Shown piece by piece: positions 1 to 8,620 of a stretch of DNA of 64,000 bases; the stretch's first letter is position 1, and every line of letters begins with the position of its first letter. A program made the translations under genes and the position numbers. Source of the stretch: VRUE01 sp963702175 (lineage in GTDB: Bacteria > Actinomycetota > Thermoleophilia > Solirubrobacterales > 70-9); the NCBI GenBank assembly GCA_963702175.1, contig OY969721.1, positions 1,302,001 through 1,366,000 of the forward strand, written 5' to 3'. The notes under the pieces were generated by a model that was not told the DNA's origin, did no database searches, and saw only the letters and a list, made by a program, of their open reading frames with translations.

Positions 1-150
1 GCCGTCCGCGGCGACCGCTTCCACCACGCCATTGAGCAACCGCTCCCGCTGGTTCTCGGCGACGAAGTCGCTGGACAGACCGTGACGCCCCGGCGGCAGG
101 CGGGTCTGCCCCGCGGCGAGCTGCTCGGCAGTCTGCGCCCGCTCAGCCAT
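1..150 (-). CDS. TetR-family regulator, N-terminal part (runs off window)
   Basis: A reading frame starts at ATG (148-150 on the minus strand) and is open to the window edge, giving the first 50 residues. The residues LPPGRHGLSSDFVAENQRER are followed by a helix like the start of a TetR DNA-binding domain, and closely resemble the N-terminus of the TetR gene at 1619-2290 (LPRGRHGIPADLVAAHQRQR). The start overlaps the end of the preceding TetR gene by 8 bases, so the two are probably co-transcribed and translationally coupled. Ligand and targets are unknown. Only the N-terminus is visible, so the TetR call rests mainly on similarity to the paralogue. Confidence 0.6.
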   Translation of the reverse strand, partial: MAERAQTAEQLAAGQTRLPPGRHGLSSDFVAENQRERLLNGVVEAVAADG

Positions 151-844
151 CGGCGGCGACGGGCTCGGTAACGGCCGGTGGCGCCTCGCCCATAGCCGCG
201 CTGTCGCCCATATATGGGGAGAGGGCGATCTCGGCCATTCGCGGGTACAGCTCCCCCACCCCACCGCTCGCCTTGCCGCCACCGAACTCGAGTCGCTGGC
301 GCACCAGCCAGGCGAGGCCCCCGACGGTCGCCTGCTCGAGACCGTCGGGGAGCCAGCCTTTGACCGAGTCGAGGGTGCGCCCCTCGCGCAGCTTCGCCAC
401 CACTTCGTCGAGCGCCGCGTCGTAGCGGGAGACCAGCGCCGGCCCGCCCATCTGCGCCTCGACCAGGCACAGCCGCGCCCGCGCCGGGTCGGCGTCGATC
501 GCCGCCAGCAGCGCCCGCAGCCCCTCGCGCACCTGGTCGGCCCAGGGCAGCTCCCCCGGCGCCGCCTCGCGCAGCATCTCCCGCGTCTCCTCCATCGCCT
601 GGTCGAAGGCGGCGACAAGACACTCTTCCTTGTCGGCGAAGTGCTCGTAGAAGGTCACGGTCGAGACTCCCGCGAGCTTGACGATGCCTTCGATCGTCGC
701 CCGGGCGCAGCCCTTCTCGGCGACCGCCTGCTCGGCTGCGGCGAGGATTCGCTCGCGCTGCGTCGCCGCGAGGGCGCCGCGGGGCGAGTCCGCTCCCCGT
801 GTCCTCGCCGACTTTCCAGCAAGCCGTTGCGAGAGGTACTGCAT
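143..844 (-). CDS. TetR/AcrR-family transcriptional regulator
   Basis: This 233-residue protein has the usual TetR length. The N-terminal helix-turn-helix lies at about residues 29-75: QRERILAAAEQAV, then GVSTVTFYEHFADKEE, the typical recognition helix and following YxHF-K-E motif. The C-terminal two thirds is a helical ligand/dimerisation domain with no family-specific feature I recognise. It is divergent from the TetR gene at 912, with only 67 AT-rich bases between them, so each may control the other. It overlaps the next minus-strand TetR gene. As a TetR protein it is expected to be a ligand-released repressor; the ligand cannot be read from sequence. Confidence 0.85.
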   Translation of the reverse strand: MQYLSQRLAGKSARTRGADSPRGALAATQRERILAAAEQAVAEKGCARATIEGIVKLAGVSTVTFYEHFADKEECLVAAFDQAMEETREMLREAAPGELPWADQVREGLRALLAAIDADPARARLCLVEAQMGGPALVSRYDAALDEVVAKLREGRTLDSVKGWLPDGLEQATVGGLAWLVRQRLEFGGGKASGGVGELYPRMAEIALSPYMGDSAAMGEAPPAVTEPVAADG

Positions 845-911
845 GAGCCGAGAATAGCTCTTTCTAAAAAGATTTCATATCTGGAGAAAAAGGAGTAGTT
901 TTTATACGAAC
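845..911. promoter_or_regulatory. Divergent AT-rich promoter region between TetR genes
   Basis: This 67-base gap is markedly AT-rich compared with its surroundings and separates two divergent TetR genes. It contains an AAGGAG Shine-Dalgarno-like run at 890-895, rather far (16 nt) from the GTG at 912. It must hold promoters for both directions and probably a TetR operator, but I see no clear perfect palindrome. Confidence 0.4.
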
Positions 912-1622
912 GTGAGACAAGAGGCCTGCGCGACAGCCCCCGAGCTCCTCCCCGTCGCGGCCGATCCGACCGCCGCCGACGCCGATGCGGCGCTGCGCGA
1001 GGCGACAATGGAGGGGGCGCTGACCGCGGTCGGCAGTCTCGGCTTCAGGGCCACCTCGGTGCGGGCGATCCTCGAGCGCAGCGGCGGCCACCGCGCCCAG
1101 TTCTACGAGCAGTTCGCCAGCAAGGAGGACTGCTTCGAGCAGGCCTACGCCGTCTGGATCGAGCGGCTCGGGGTCGGTCTGCTCGGCGCCGCGGCGACGG
1201 CGGGCGGCTGGCGCTCCGGTGTGCAGGCGGCGCTGACCGGCCTCTTCGAGTTCGCCGAGGAACGGCCGGAGGTCGCGCGGGCGCTGCTGGTCGAGGTCCA
1301 GGTGGCTGGCGGCCCGGCACTGGCCAAGCGCGAAGAGGCGCTGGAGCGGCTCGCCGCGGCGATCGACAGCGTGCGCGGCCAGATCGATCACGGCGAGGCG
1401 CCTCCCAAGGCGACCGGCATGTTCGTGGTCGGCGGCGTCGAGGCTTGCGTCTGCGACGCACTCGCGGCCGGCGACCCAGGGCGCGTCTGGGACAGCCTGC
1501 CGGAGCTGATGCACTTCGCGGTTGGCTCCTACCTCGGCAGGGAAGCGGCCGAGGAGGAGTATGAGGCGGCACAGGAGCTGCTCGAGCGGCGGCGCACCGA
1601 GCTGGAGAGCGAGGCGCGATGA
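912..1622 (+). CDS. TetR/AcrR-family transcriptional regulator
   Basis: This 236-residue protein has an N-terminal TetR-type helix-turn-helix at about residues 30-75 (SVRAILERSGGHRAQFYEQF, then ASKEDCFEQAY). The rest is helical and typical of TetR effector domains. GTG is the only useful start near the open end of the frame; the ribosome-binding site at 890-895 is unusually distant, so the start is uncertain. Its stop overlaps the ATG of the next TetR gene (ATGA), so the two are translated as a pair. Two consecutive TetR genes facing two more across one promoter is unusual. Confidence 0.8.
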   Translation: MRQEACATAPELLPVAADPTAADADAALREATMEGALTAVGSLGFRATSVRAILERSGGHRAQFYEQFASKEDCFEQAYAVWIERLGVGLLGAAATAGGWRSGVQAALTGLFEFAEERPEVARALLVEVQVAGGPALAKREEALERLAAAIDSVRGQIDHGEAPPKATGMFVVGGVEACVCDALAAGDPGRVWDSLPELMHFAVGSYLGREAAEEEYEAAQELLERRRTELESEAR

Positions 1623-2290
1623 CCCACTTGCGCCTGGTCGAGCCCGAGCCGCGTGGCGACCTGTTCGAGGTGGAGCTCTGGCCGGCCGCGCCGCTGCCGC
1701 GCGGGCGCCACGGGATCCCTGCCGACCTGGTCGCGGCGCACCAGCGCCAACGGCTGGTCGCGGCGATGAGCGGCGCGCTGGCCGAGCACGGCTACGCCCG
1801 CGTTACCGCCGAACACGTCAGCGAACAGGCCGGCGTCTCCAGCAGCACCTTCTACAAGCACTTCGGCAACCTCTGGGAGTGCCTGCTCGCCGCCTACGAG
1901 GACGCCGGCCGGCAGCTCTGCGCGGAGATCGAAGCGGGTTGCGCCAAGGGCGGGACGCAGGAGGCCGAGGACGGTAATCCCGCCAATCGGCTCGCCGCCG
2001 GGATCGACGCCGCCCTCGCCTTTCTCGCCACCGAGCCGCAGCTGGCCCAGCTGCTCGGCGGCCAGCCGCCGCTCGAGGCACCCTCGCTCAACGCCGCCCG
2101 CCGCGACCTGGTCGAGCGCCTCGCCACGATGCTGCGCGATGCCCGCGACCCAGCCGACGACACGATCCGCCCTCCCGGCCTCGATGCGCGCCTCATCGAT
2201 GCCGCCCTCTCGTTCGTCTCCGTCCAGATAACCGCCGGCGACGACCTCACGAGCGTCGGCCCCGAGCTGACCGCGCTCTTCGGCACCTAA
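1619..2290 (+). CDS. TetR-family transcriptional regulator
   Basis: This 223-residue protein has a TetR DNA-binding domain at about residues 38-90 (QRLVAAMSGALAEHGYARVT, then GVSSSTFYKHFGN). A 35-residue N-terminal extension contains LPRGRHGIP, shared with the partial TetR gene at the left window edge. The start ATG overlaps the previous stop (ATGA). The 3' end overlaps the tail of the convergent lipoprotein gene by 4 bases. The target is unknown. Confidence 0.83.
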   Translation: MTHLRLVEPEPRGDLFEVELWPAAPLPRGRHGIPADLVAAHQRQRLVAAMSGALAEHGYARVTAEHVSEQAGVSSSTFYKHFGNLWECLLAAYEDAGRQLCAEIEAGCAKGGTQEAEDGNPANRLAAGIDAALAFLATEPQLAQLLGGQPPLEAPSLNAARRDLVERLATMLRDARDPADDTIRPPGLDARLIDAALSFVSVQITAGDDLTSVGPELTALFGT

Positions 2291-2872
2291 AGGTCCGGGA
2301 CGAGAACCGAGGCGGCGATCGTGGTCGCCTTCCACTCGTCGTCTTCGTCGATCAAGCCAAGCTGGTAGAGCTTGGCGCCGGGGGCGCGGAAGACAACGAA
2401 GGCCTGGTCGCCTTCGACCCGGACACGGGTTACCTCGCCACGGGCGTGCTCGCGGGCGATGGTCGTGGCGGTGGGCGCGAGCAGCTGGGGCAGGATTTGC
2501 GCACAATCGGCACTCTTGCCTTTCGCGACCAGCTGCTGCAGGGATTCCTGGACGGCCGCGGAGAGGTAGGAGCAGGCGGTCGCGGCGTCGCCCTCGGCGA
2601 CCGCGTTCAGGTAACCCTCGAAGGTGCTGAGAACCGCCTCGCGGTCAGACGCGCCTGCTTCCTCGCCGAACTCTTCGATGCTCTTCTCGCCGCCGCGGTT
2701 GTCTTCCTCGGACAACCGATCGAGAGCTTTCGCATTCGCACCCTGCGGAGCTTCGTTCGCGCTCGCCGCAGTTGTGTTCGCGTTCTGCGTGGTCGTCCCA
2801 TTGTCGTCGTCTCCGCCGCAACCCGCCAGCGCCAGAGACGGCGATCAGCAGCGCGAGGGCGAGCGGCCTCAT
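2287..2872 (-). CDS. Putative lipoprotein, frameshifted in the signal peptide
   Basis: The intact part is an acidic 142-residue frame (TTG at 2715 to stop 2287) with an NTF2-like/DUF4878-type look (residues REAVLSTFEGYLNAVAEGD, then VRVEGDQAFVVF). Upstream, an ATG at 2872 overlaps the stop of the previous gene (ATGA) and begins a convincing signal peptide, MRPLALALLIAVSGAGG. The expected lipobox L-A-G-C followed by GGDDN lies in a different frame, shifted by one base, at about 2811-2825. The original gene was therefore almost certainly a 190-residue lipoprotein starting at 2872, and this copy carries a one-base indel. Whether this is a mutation or an assembly error cannot be told. The function of the domain is unknown. 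Confidence 0.55.
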
Positions 2873-3645
2873 CCCCGCACCCGGCAGCTGCGGGTGAGGG
2901 TCGAGGTGACGGTCAGGCCGCCGTCGAAGGAGAAGCTGGTGCGAGCCAGGGGGAAGAAGACCTGGCGGAACCCAGCAGGTGCCGGGCAGCCGGCGCTCAT
3001 GTAGCTGCGCGCCTCGCCGCGGAAGAAGTACTTGCGTTTCAGCGTCATGCTTATCCCGGTGACGTAGCCCCAGTTCCCGGTGACCCGCGGCAGGGCGGCG
3101 GTAAGCACCGTTCCGAAGGTCCCGCCGGTACTGGTGATCACGAAGGGAAGGACGATCGAGGTCGGCACCGGCTTGGTACCGAAGATGTGGGCGAAGACCG
3201 CCGGGCGCCCACGGAAGCGACCGTTGAAGGCGAGCACATCCCCTTCCGAGGGGAAGGGAGACTGCTCCGGCAGCTTCACGTTGGCGGAGAAGCTGCCTTC
3301 GCCGATCAACGACGAGCGACAGATCGCGATCGCTTCTTCGGTGGTCGAGGGATCGATGCGCCCCAGTCGACAGCGGGGCAGGCCGCGCGTGTCGAGCTTG
3401 CCGTGACGGTTGATCGAGATCGAGATCTTCTCAAGCTGCGGTGGCCCCTCCGCCCTGGTCGAACCGATTTTGCCGGCGAAGCTGACCGCAACGGGGGCGG
3501 TGCCCTTGCGCGGAAGGTTGCTCGGGCTGAGCGAGCCATCGACGGCGACGCGCACGCCCTGTTTCTGGCTCACCTCGGCCGAGGCAAGCGGAACCAATGA
3601 CGCCGCGAGGGCGAGCAGGGCTACCGCGAACAGGACTCGATGCAT
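2869..3645 (-). CDS. Secreted protein of unknown function, paralogue of 5335-6189
   Basis: This 258-residue protein starts with a clear Sec signal peptide (MHRVLFAVALLALAASLVPLASA). The mature part matches the protein at 5335-6189 along its length: both have PPQL-KI-I-NRHG, GLP-C, a single-residue-conserved FNGR segment, G-YGT/G-FGT, LKRKY-F-G, S-Y-(S/N)AGCPAP and a terminal S-C-VR. Four cysteines could form two disulfides. No catalytic motif is seen. Only 1 base separates its start from the stop of the next gene upstream (3647), so it belongs to the secreted-protein operon. I do not know the function; a cell-surface beta-rich protein is a guess. Confidence 0.75.
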   Translation of the reverse strand: MHRVLFAVALLALAASLVPLASAEVSQKQGVRVAVDGSLSPSNLPRKGTAPVAVSFAGKIGSTRAEGPPQLEKISISINRHGKLDTRGLPRCRLGRIDPSTTEEAIAICRSSLIGEGSFSANVKLPEQSPFPSEGDVLAFNGRFRGRPAVFAHIFGTKPVPTSIVLPFVITSTGGTFGTVLTAALPRVTGNWGYVTGISMTLKRKYFFRGEARSYMSAGCPAPAGFRQVFFPLARTSFSFDGGLTVTSTLTRSCRVRG

Positions 3646-3646
3646 C

Positions 3647-4135
3647 TCAGGTGAAGTCCGAGGTCTCGAAACGGCAGTAGTTGAAGCTAAAGCTGACCAC
3701 CAGTGCGTTGGCGAGCCGAGCGCCGCTGACCAGCTTGACCGAGAGGGTTTCGGCCTTACGGCGCTTTTCGGCGATCAGCGCCTGGCCGATTTCCTGGAGC
3801 AGGGTCCGCTGTTTGTCTACCCGCTGCAGCCATTCGGTCAGCCTTTCCACGTCGGCTGGGGGCTTGGGCACCGCCTTGAGCTGGCGTAGCGTCCCCTTCA
3901 GCGCCGTCGCGGCGCGGGTGAACTGGCGTCCGGCCTGCTTCAGCTTGCCCTGTTTCACCTTGCCTTCGACCCCGGCGAGGATGTTTTCGTTGGCTTTCGT
4001 GTTGACCTTGCAGATCGGCTCGACGTCCGCCTTGTATTCGGCGCGAGTCGGTTCTTCGGCGGCAAGAGCGGGAAGCGCCGCGCCCAGCAGCCCCACGTAC
4101 AACGCCGCGACGATTACAAGTCCTGTCTTTCTCAT
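3647..4135 (-). CDS. Small secreted alpha-helical protein
   Basis: I chose the ATG at 4135, which gives MRKTGLVIVAALYVGLLGAA and a good signal peptide ending at ALA; a longer frame to 4258 overlaps the neighbour and lacks signal-peptide character. The mature part (about 140 residues) is charged and mostly helical, with two cysteines (PICKVN near the N-terminus, NYCRFE near the C-terminus) that could pair. It lies in the minus-strand secreted-protein run, one base before the 2869-3645 gene. No known domain is recognised. Confidence 0.7.
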   Translation of the reverse strand: MRKTGLVIVAALYVGLLGAALPALAAEEPTRAEYKADVEPICKVNTKANENILAGVEGKVKQGKLKQAGRQFTRAATALKGTLRQLKAVPKPPADVERLTEWLQRVDKQRTLLQEIGQALIAEKRRKAETLSVKLVSGARLANALVVSFSFNYCRFETSDFT

Positions 4136-4223
4136 CGAGTCACCCCTGTCCCTTACCCAAACACGTCGGCGCGAGACAAGGCTCGGCGCCCGGTGGTCAC
4201 GCACAATAACGAGCGTCATCGAG

Positions 4224-5321
4224 CTACTGCCCCTGAGCCGTGAGCGACAGCGTGCCAAGCATCTCGCCCGGAACGAACATGCTTTTGCCTTCGGCGAATG
4301 CGTTGTTGAAGGTGCTGGCAGTCAAGGTGGTAAGGGCAAGCGGCGCGCCAGCGATGGAGATCGTGCGAGCGCCGGGATCGGAGGAGACGCCTGCCTGGCC
4401 CATGCCGAGAACCTCAACCCGCCCCAGCTTGCCCGGATAGGGAGGCGTCGGTCGGACTTCGACTTCGGCTGAGGCCGCCTTGACACCGAGGTCGAGCCAG
4501 AATTCGTGCTGGAAGATCTGCCCCGCCCCTTGCTGGAGGAATTCGATGCTCCCCCCCGTCCTGAGCGTGCCGAGCGACGCATCGGGGGCGATCGCTCCGC
4601 CAAGGATGATCGGGAAGGTGAAGGTGGGGCCAGGGAAGAGTTCCGCCGGTGAAATCGGGTTGACGGAGACGAAGAGCGAGTTCAGCTTGGCGACGAACGC
4701 CGGAGCAAGCGCCAACGTAGCCCGGTTCTGGCCGAGGATCGCCGTCGTCAGAGGCTGGGTCGTGCTCGTGAAGGAGCCGATCAGCTGTCCCTCTTTGAAC
4801 GCTTTGCTCAGGCGAAGCTTCTTGTTGAGGCGAGTGACGACCTTGGCAGAGAACCCGAGGTCAACGGCCCGGAACACAGTGCCGAAACCGCGGCGGGCAA
4901 AAGAGATCCGCTTCGCCACGGCGACTTTCAGCTGACTGCCGCCGACCTTGGCCTGAACCGCCGAGCGCTTGGTTTTAAGAGTCAGTTTCTTGAGCGGAAG
5001 AGAGAATTTTCCCCGCTTGAAGATCAGGATGCCTTCCTGTTCGATCGTTCCCTTCTCGATCAGCGGATCCATTTCGCCCCCGGCGACCGGGATGGTGATC
5101 GAGGCGCCTTTCCGCTTCGCCGGGCTCTTGGCTTCGATTCTCACACCGTGTTTCTTCAGGAAGGAGAGGAAGGCTTTGTCGAGGGTGAGCTTGGTGGTGC
5201 CCGATGCCAGGGGGTCGTAGGCCGCCTGGGAGGCAGGTGAGAGATAGAGAAGGGAGACCAGGGCAATAGTGCCCAAGAAGACCGCGGCCCCCCTTCCTTC
5301 CAGCCAGCTCGCTCGTGTCAT
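4224..5321 (-). CDS. Secreted protein, possibly HtaA-like
   Basis: This 365-residue protein has an N-terminal hydrophobic segment and an Ala-rich cleavage region (about residues 12-34). The N-terminal half (residues 40-180) has the pattern of HtaA-like modules seen in actinobacterial exported proteins: F-K-L-KK-GV, then SITIPVAGGEMDP, then GTIEQEGILIFKRGK and a K-rich strand-rich run. The C-terminal half is a second beta-rich region. HtaA domains bind heme in Corynebacterium, but I see no ligand residue I would trust here. It lies between the two paralogous secreted proteins, so they may act together at the cell surface. Confidence 0.6.
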   Translation of the reverse strand: MTRASWLEGRGAAVFLGTIALVSLLYLSPASQAAYDPLASGTTKLTLDKAFLSFLKKHGVRIEAKSPAKRKGASITIPVAGGEMDPLIEKGTIEQEGILIFKRGKFSLPLKKLTLKTKRSAVQAKVGGSQLKVAVAKRISFARRGFGTVFRAVDLGFSAKVVTRLNKKLRLSKAFKEGQLIGSFTSTTQPLTTAILGQNRATLALAPAFVAKLNSLFVSVNPISPAELFPGPTFTFPIILGGAIAPDASLGTLRTGGSIEFLQQGAGQIFQHEFWLDLGVKAASAEVEVRPTPPYPGKLGRVEVLGMGQAGVSSDPGARTISIAGAPLALTTLTASTFNNAFAEGKSMFVPGEMLGTLSLTAQGQ

Positions 5322-5334
5322 CTGCTTCTCCTCT

Positions 5335-6189
5335 CTATTCCCTCACCGCGCAGCTCTTCTCCACGACCGTCGAGATCTGTTTCTGCCCTTCGAAGCCGAA
5401 GCTAACCTGAGCCAGGGGGAAGACCGTGCGTTTGAAGACTTTGGGGGCGGGGCAGCCGGCGTTGAAGTAGCTGAGTTGTTTTCCCTTGAAGCGGTATTTG
5501 CGCTTCAGCGTGAGCTTGATCCGGTCGACGAAGCCCCAGTCGCCGAGGGCCTGAGGCAGTGAAGCCGACAGCTGAGTGCCGTAGGTGCCGCCTTTGATGC
5601 GAAGAATCTCGAAGGGGACCACGAAGGAGGAGGCAAAGGGGTTCGAGGTATAGATGTGGGCGAGCAGGGCCTGGTGTCCGTTCTGCCTGCCGTTGAAGAT
5701 GAGGAGGCGTCCGCGCGTCGGGTAGGCCCCCTGGTCGGGAAGGACGATGTGGGCCCAGAACTGCCCGGAGCCGATCAATGCGTCGCCGCAGTTCTCCAGC
5801 GCCCGTTCGGTCGACGCGGGCTGGATCTGGGGAATCTGACAGACCGGCAGCCCCTTCGACTGAAGGAGGCCATGGCGGTTGACCTTGACAGTGAGTTTCT
5901 TCAGCTGTGGGGGAATGGATTTGTCGGCGGTGCCGACGTGACCTGAGACGAAGACGGCAATCGGGTCCGTCCCGTTCCTCGAGAGCTTGTAGGGCTGAAT
6001 CTGGCTGAGGACGGTAATGCGGAGATTCCCCTGCTGGATTACCGCAGCAGTACCAATAGCGGTACTCGCCACACAGAAAATCAGGGCAAGCGCCCACACC
6101 CTTTTGGTACGTGTCAGTATTCCCCCACCTGCCTTTCCCCGGCGCGAGATGATACCCGAGGGTGTGTTCTCACCTGGCGCGTCTGCCAC
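5335..6189 (-). CDS. Secreted protein of unknown function, paralogue of 2869-3645
   Basis: This 284-residue protein has a hydrophobic export segment at residues 31-50 (VWALALIFCVASTAIGTAAV), preceded by an unusually long basic N-terminus, so the true start may be downstream. The mature part shares the ordered motifs of the 2869-3645 protein: PPQLKKLTVKVNRHG, GLPVC, LIFNGR, GGTYGTQL, LKRKYRFKG, YFNAGCPAP and a terminal SCAVRE. It is the first gene of the minus-strand secreted-protein run. No enzyme motif is visible; the function is unknown. Confidence 0.73.
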   Translation of the reverse strand: MADAPGENTPSGIISRRGKAGGGILTRTKRVWALALIFCVASTAIGTAAVIQQGNLRITVLSQIQPYKLSRNGTDPIAVFVSGHVGTADKSIPPQLKKLTVKVNRHGLLQSKGLPVCQIPQIQPASTERALENCGDALIGSGQFWAHIVLPDQGAYPTRGRLLIFNGRQNGHQALLAHIYTSNPFASSFVVPFEILRIKGGTYGTQLSASLPQALGDWGFVDRIKLTLKRKYRFKGKQLSYFNAGCPAPKVFKRTVFPLAQVSFGFEGQKQISTVVEKSCAVRE

Positions 6190-6225
6190 ACACCAGTAAG
6201 AACCCCGTGGCGTTGGCCGAGTTCC

Positions 6226-8595
6226 TCAGCCCGTCCCCACGGCGTCGACCCAGTCCCAGGGCCTCCCGCAGAGTAGCTGGGCGTCGTCGATCGAGACAGA
6301 GATCATCTCGCCGGCGAGGGCCACGGTGGTCGTCCCGGCCGCGGCCGGGACGAAAAGCAGCCGGCCGACTTCGGGCTCACCGCCGCTGCCCGGATGCAGG
6401 TCGGCGCCGCCGAAACGCAGCTCGACCCGGTGGGGCCCCACCGGGAGGCGGCCCTCGCCCAGGGCGATGAAGCCGCCTTCGTTATTGAGCACGTGGCGGG
6501 CCTCGCCGAAGCGCTCGCCGTCAACGAAAAGCTCGACCTTCCCCGGCATGGATCCCTCGAGCCAGGCCTCGTAGACGTCGGCGCGGGGCGTCCGCAGGGT
6601 GCCTTCCGTGGCATCGAGGACTGGTGCATGACGGACAGCGAGCATCCGCACCCCACGCGCGCCGTTGTTCAGCGCCACCAGACCGAGCCCACCTACTTCG
6701 GAGCAGTTGGGAACGGCGGCAGGGTCTTCCGGGCCGCCCAGGGCCAGGTGCTCCGGCGGCAGGCCAGTGGGCAGGATCGGGCGCTGCCAGACCTCGTAGC
6801 TCTCCCCCGCCCAAACCAGGCGATACGGCGAGGGCGGGCGGCTGCGCAGGGGCGAGCGGCGGAGGACCAGGGTGCGGTATTCGAACAGAGAGTCACGGGC
6901 GATCTCATCGACGTCGGGCGCTTCCCCCTTTTCGGCGGTGCCGCCGTCCGTCAGCGCCACCTGGCGTACGCGCAGCTCCGAGGCCCCCTCGGCGTCGAGC
7001 TGGCGCAGGAAGTGGCGAGCGCCGTAGGGGTTGTACTCGGTCATCAGCGCCGGGCCCTCGCCGGCGAAGCGCTCGCCGATCTCCTCCAGCTCGGACAGCT
7101 GGTCGTAGGGAGCGAGGCTGACGCCGCCGTAGGCGAGCGCGTTCGACCACAGCACCCCGCCCGTGAACAGGACAAGCAGGGCGACACCGGTGGGCCGGTC
7201 GGCGCGGAGGAAGGCGGCGGCGCCGACCAAGGCCAGGGTCAGCGCCACGGGAGCAGCCGTGGCCAGGGCCTTGCCGTCGACCCATGGGGAGCCGGCGAAA
7301 ACGATCGCCGCGCAGGAGACGAGCGCCGCCGCGTAGAGCAGTGGCGCGTCCTGGCGGCGGCGCCAGAGCGCCCACACTCCAACGGCGGCAGCGAGAACGG
7401 CGAGGGCGATCAGGACCGCGGTGACGACGCTCGCATCGGGGGCGACGCGGAAGTCGCCCGCCGGCCAGAGGCCGAGGACCTGGAACGGGTTGAGCGCGTC
7501 GCCGAGATTGGCGGCGTCGTCCTGGTTGGTGAGCGGGGTCGAGGTCGGCGGAAGCAGGCCGCCGGTGGCGATCACCGGGATCGCGATGACGGCGACGCCG
7601 GCGACGAAGGGAACGGCGCGGCGAATCGCGACGGGAAGGCCGAAGCGGCTCCAAACGAGCGCGGCGAGGGCCGCCAGCATCGGCCCAAGCCAGATCAGGC
7701 CGCCGACACTGGCAACCCCGACCAGAGCGCCGGCGGCGAGGGCCAGCGGGGCGATGTCGCGGAGACTGGGAGTGGTGTCGTCGGCAAGCGCATCCGACTT
7801 TGACCCCACCCCAGTGTGGTGAATGTCGGATGCGCGCAGAACAGCCGGGGCCAGCGCCGCGGCAAGCGCGATCAGGAAGGCAACCGCCACCTCCTTCACT
7901 CCGCCCCAGAGCGTGTAGCCGACCAAGAGCGCCGGCTGCGCCGCGACGAAGGCGACGAGCGCGCGCAAGCGACGATCCTCCACTACCCCGCCCAGCAACG
8001 AGAAGAGGCAGAGCGAGAGCATCGCCGCGAGGAACGCGAGATAGGGCTGGAAGACCCAGGCTAGGTCGACCCCGACGAGCTCGCGAGCGGCACCGAAGGG
8101 AATGAAGGCGCCGACCGGGTAGCCGTCGGCGAGGTTGAAGTCGAGCGTTGCTCTATACGTGGAGGGCTCGACGCTGCCGAGATCGTGACCATGTGCCATC
8201 GCCTGGTCGGTCAAGGCCAGCCAGGTGGCGGTGTCGTCGAGCTTGATGAAGCCGGCGAAGGTGGGGTCGCCGGAGAGGATCACCGGGGCGCCGAAGACGA
8301 AGAAGACGCCGAGCGCGGCCGCGGCGGCCCAGGGATCGGGACGGCCGAAGCGCCAGGGGAGCGAGAGGCCGATGCCGAGCACGGCGAGGGCGAGGAGTAG
8401 CGGCGCGGTCAGTTCGGCGGTCACGTCAGCGACCGTGGTGAAGCCGCCGACGACGATCGCCGCCGCAAGGCCGACCGGCAGGACGAGCACTCCGGGCAGC
8501 CGCCGGCCGCAGAGCAGGGCGACGAGCAGCCCGAGCCCGGCACAGAGCAGGGCGAGGACCAGCGGGAAGACGACCCAGGCCGCGAACAGGCTCAC
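6226..8595 (-). CDS. Large polytopic membrane protein, glycosyltransferase-like
   Basis: This 789-residue protein has about a dozen hydrophobic segments in the first 480 residues, followed by a soluble C-terminal part of about 300 residues. The layout resembles GT-C-type or cell-envelope membrane proteins of actinobacteria. A polar loop after the first helices holds LDDTATW, where GT-C enzymes often have an acidic motif; this is weak support. Residues 254-269 (SDIHHTGVGSKSDA within them) are encoded by a 48 bp palindromic repeat inserted in frame between membrane segments. The next gene (8621-9160) is 25 bases upstream on the same strand. The substrate is unknown. Confidence 0.65.
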   Translation of the reverse strand: MSLFAAWVVFPLVLALLCAGLGLLVALLCGRRLPGVLVLPVGLAAAIVVGGFTTVADVTAELTAPLLLALAVLGIGLSLPWRFGRPDPWAAAAALGVFFVFGAPVILSGDPTFAGFIKLDDTATWLALTDQAMAHGHDLGSVEPSTYRATLDFNLADGYPVGAFIPFGAARELVGVDLAWVFQPYLAFLAAMLSLCLFSLLGGVVEDRRLRALVAFVAAQPALLVGYTLWGGVKEVAVAFLIALAAALAPAVLRASDIHHTGVGSKSDALADDTTPSLRDIAPLALAAGALVGVASVGGLIWLGPMLAALAALVWSRFGLPVAIRRAVPFVAGVAVIAIPVIATGGLLPPTSTPLTNQDDAANLGDALNPFQVLGLWPAGDFRVAPDASVVTAVLIALAVLAAAVGVWALWRRRQDAPLLYAAALVSCAAIVFAGSPWVDGKALATAAPVALTLALVGAAAFLRADRPTGVALLVLFTGGVLWSNALAYGGVSLAPYDQLSELEEIGERFAGEGPALMTEYNPYGARHFLRQLDAEGASELRVRQVALTDGGTAEKGEAPDVDEIARDSLFEYRTLVLRRSPLRSRPPSPYRLVWAGESYEVWQRPILPTGLPPEHLALGGPEDPAAVPNCSEVGGLGLVALNNGARGVRMLAVRHAPVLDATEGTLRTPRADVYEAWLEGSMPGKVELFVDGERFGEARHVLNNEGGFIALGEGRLPVGPHRVELRFGGADLHPGSGGEPEVGRLLFVPAAAGTTTVALAGEMISVSIDDAQLLCGRPWDWVDAVGTG
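7788..7835. repeat. 48 bp palindromic element, in-frame copy inside membrane protein
   Basis: Perfect 11 bp outer arms (GCGCATCCGAC and GTCGGATGCGC) enclose a partly complementary centre. It differs at one position from the intergenic copy at 14404-14451. It is 48 bases, a multiple of three, and adds 16 codons without disturbing the frame of the host gene. Confidence 0.85.
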
Positions 8596-8620
8596 GCTCG
8601 GCTCACCGCCGTGCCCGGCG

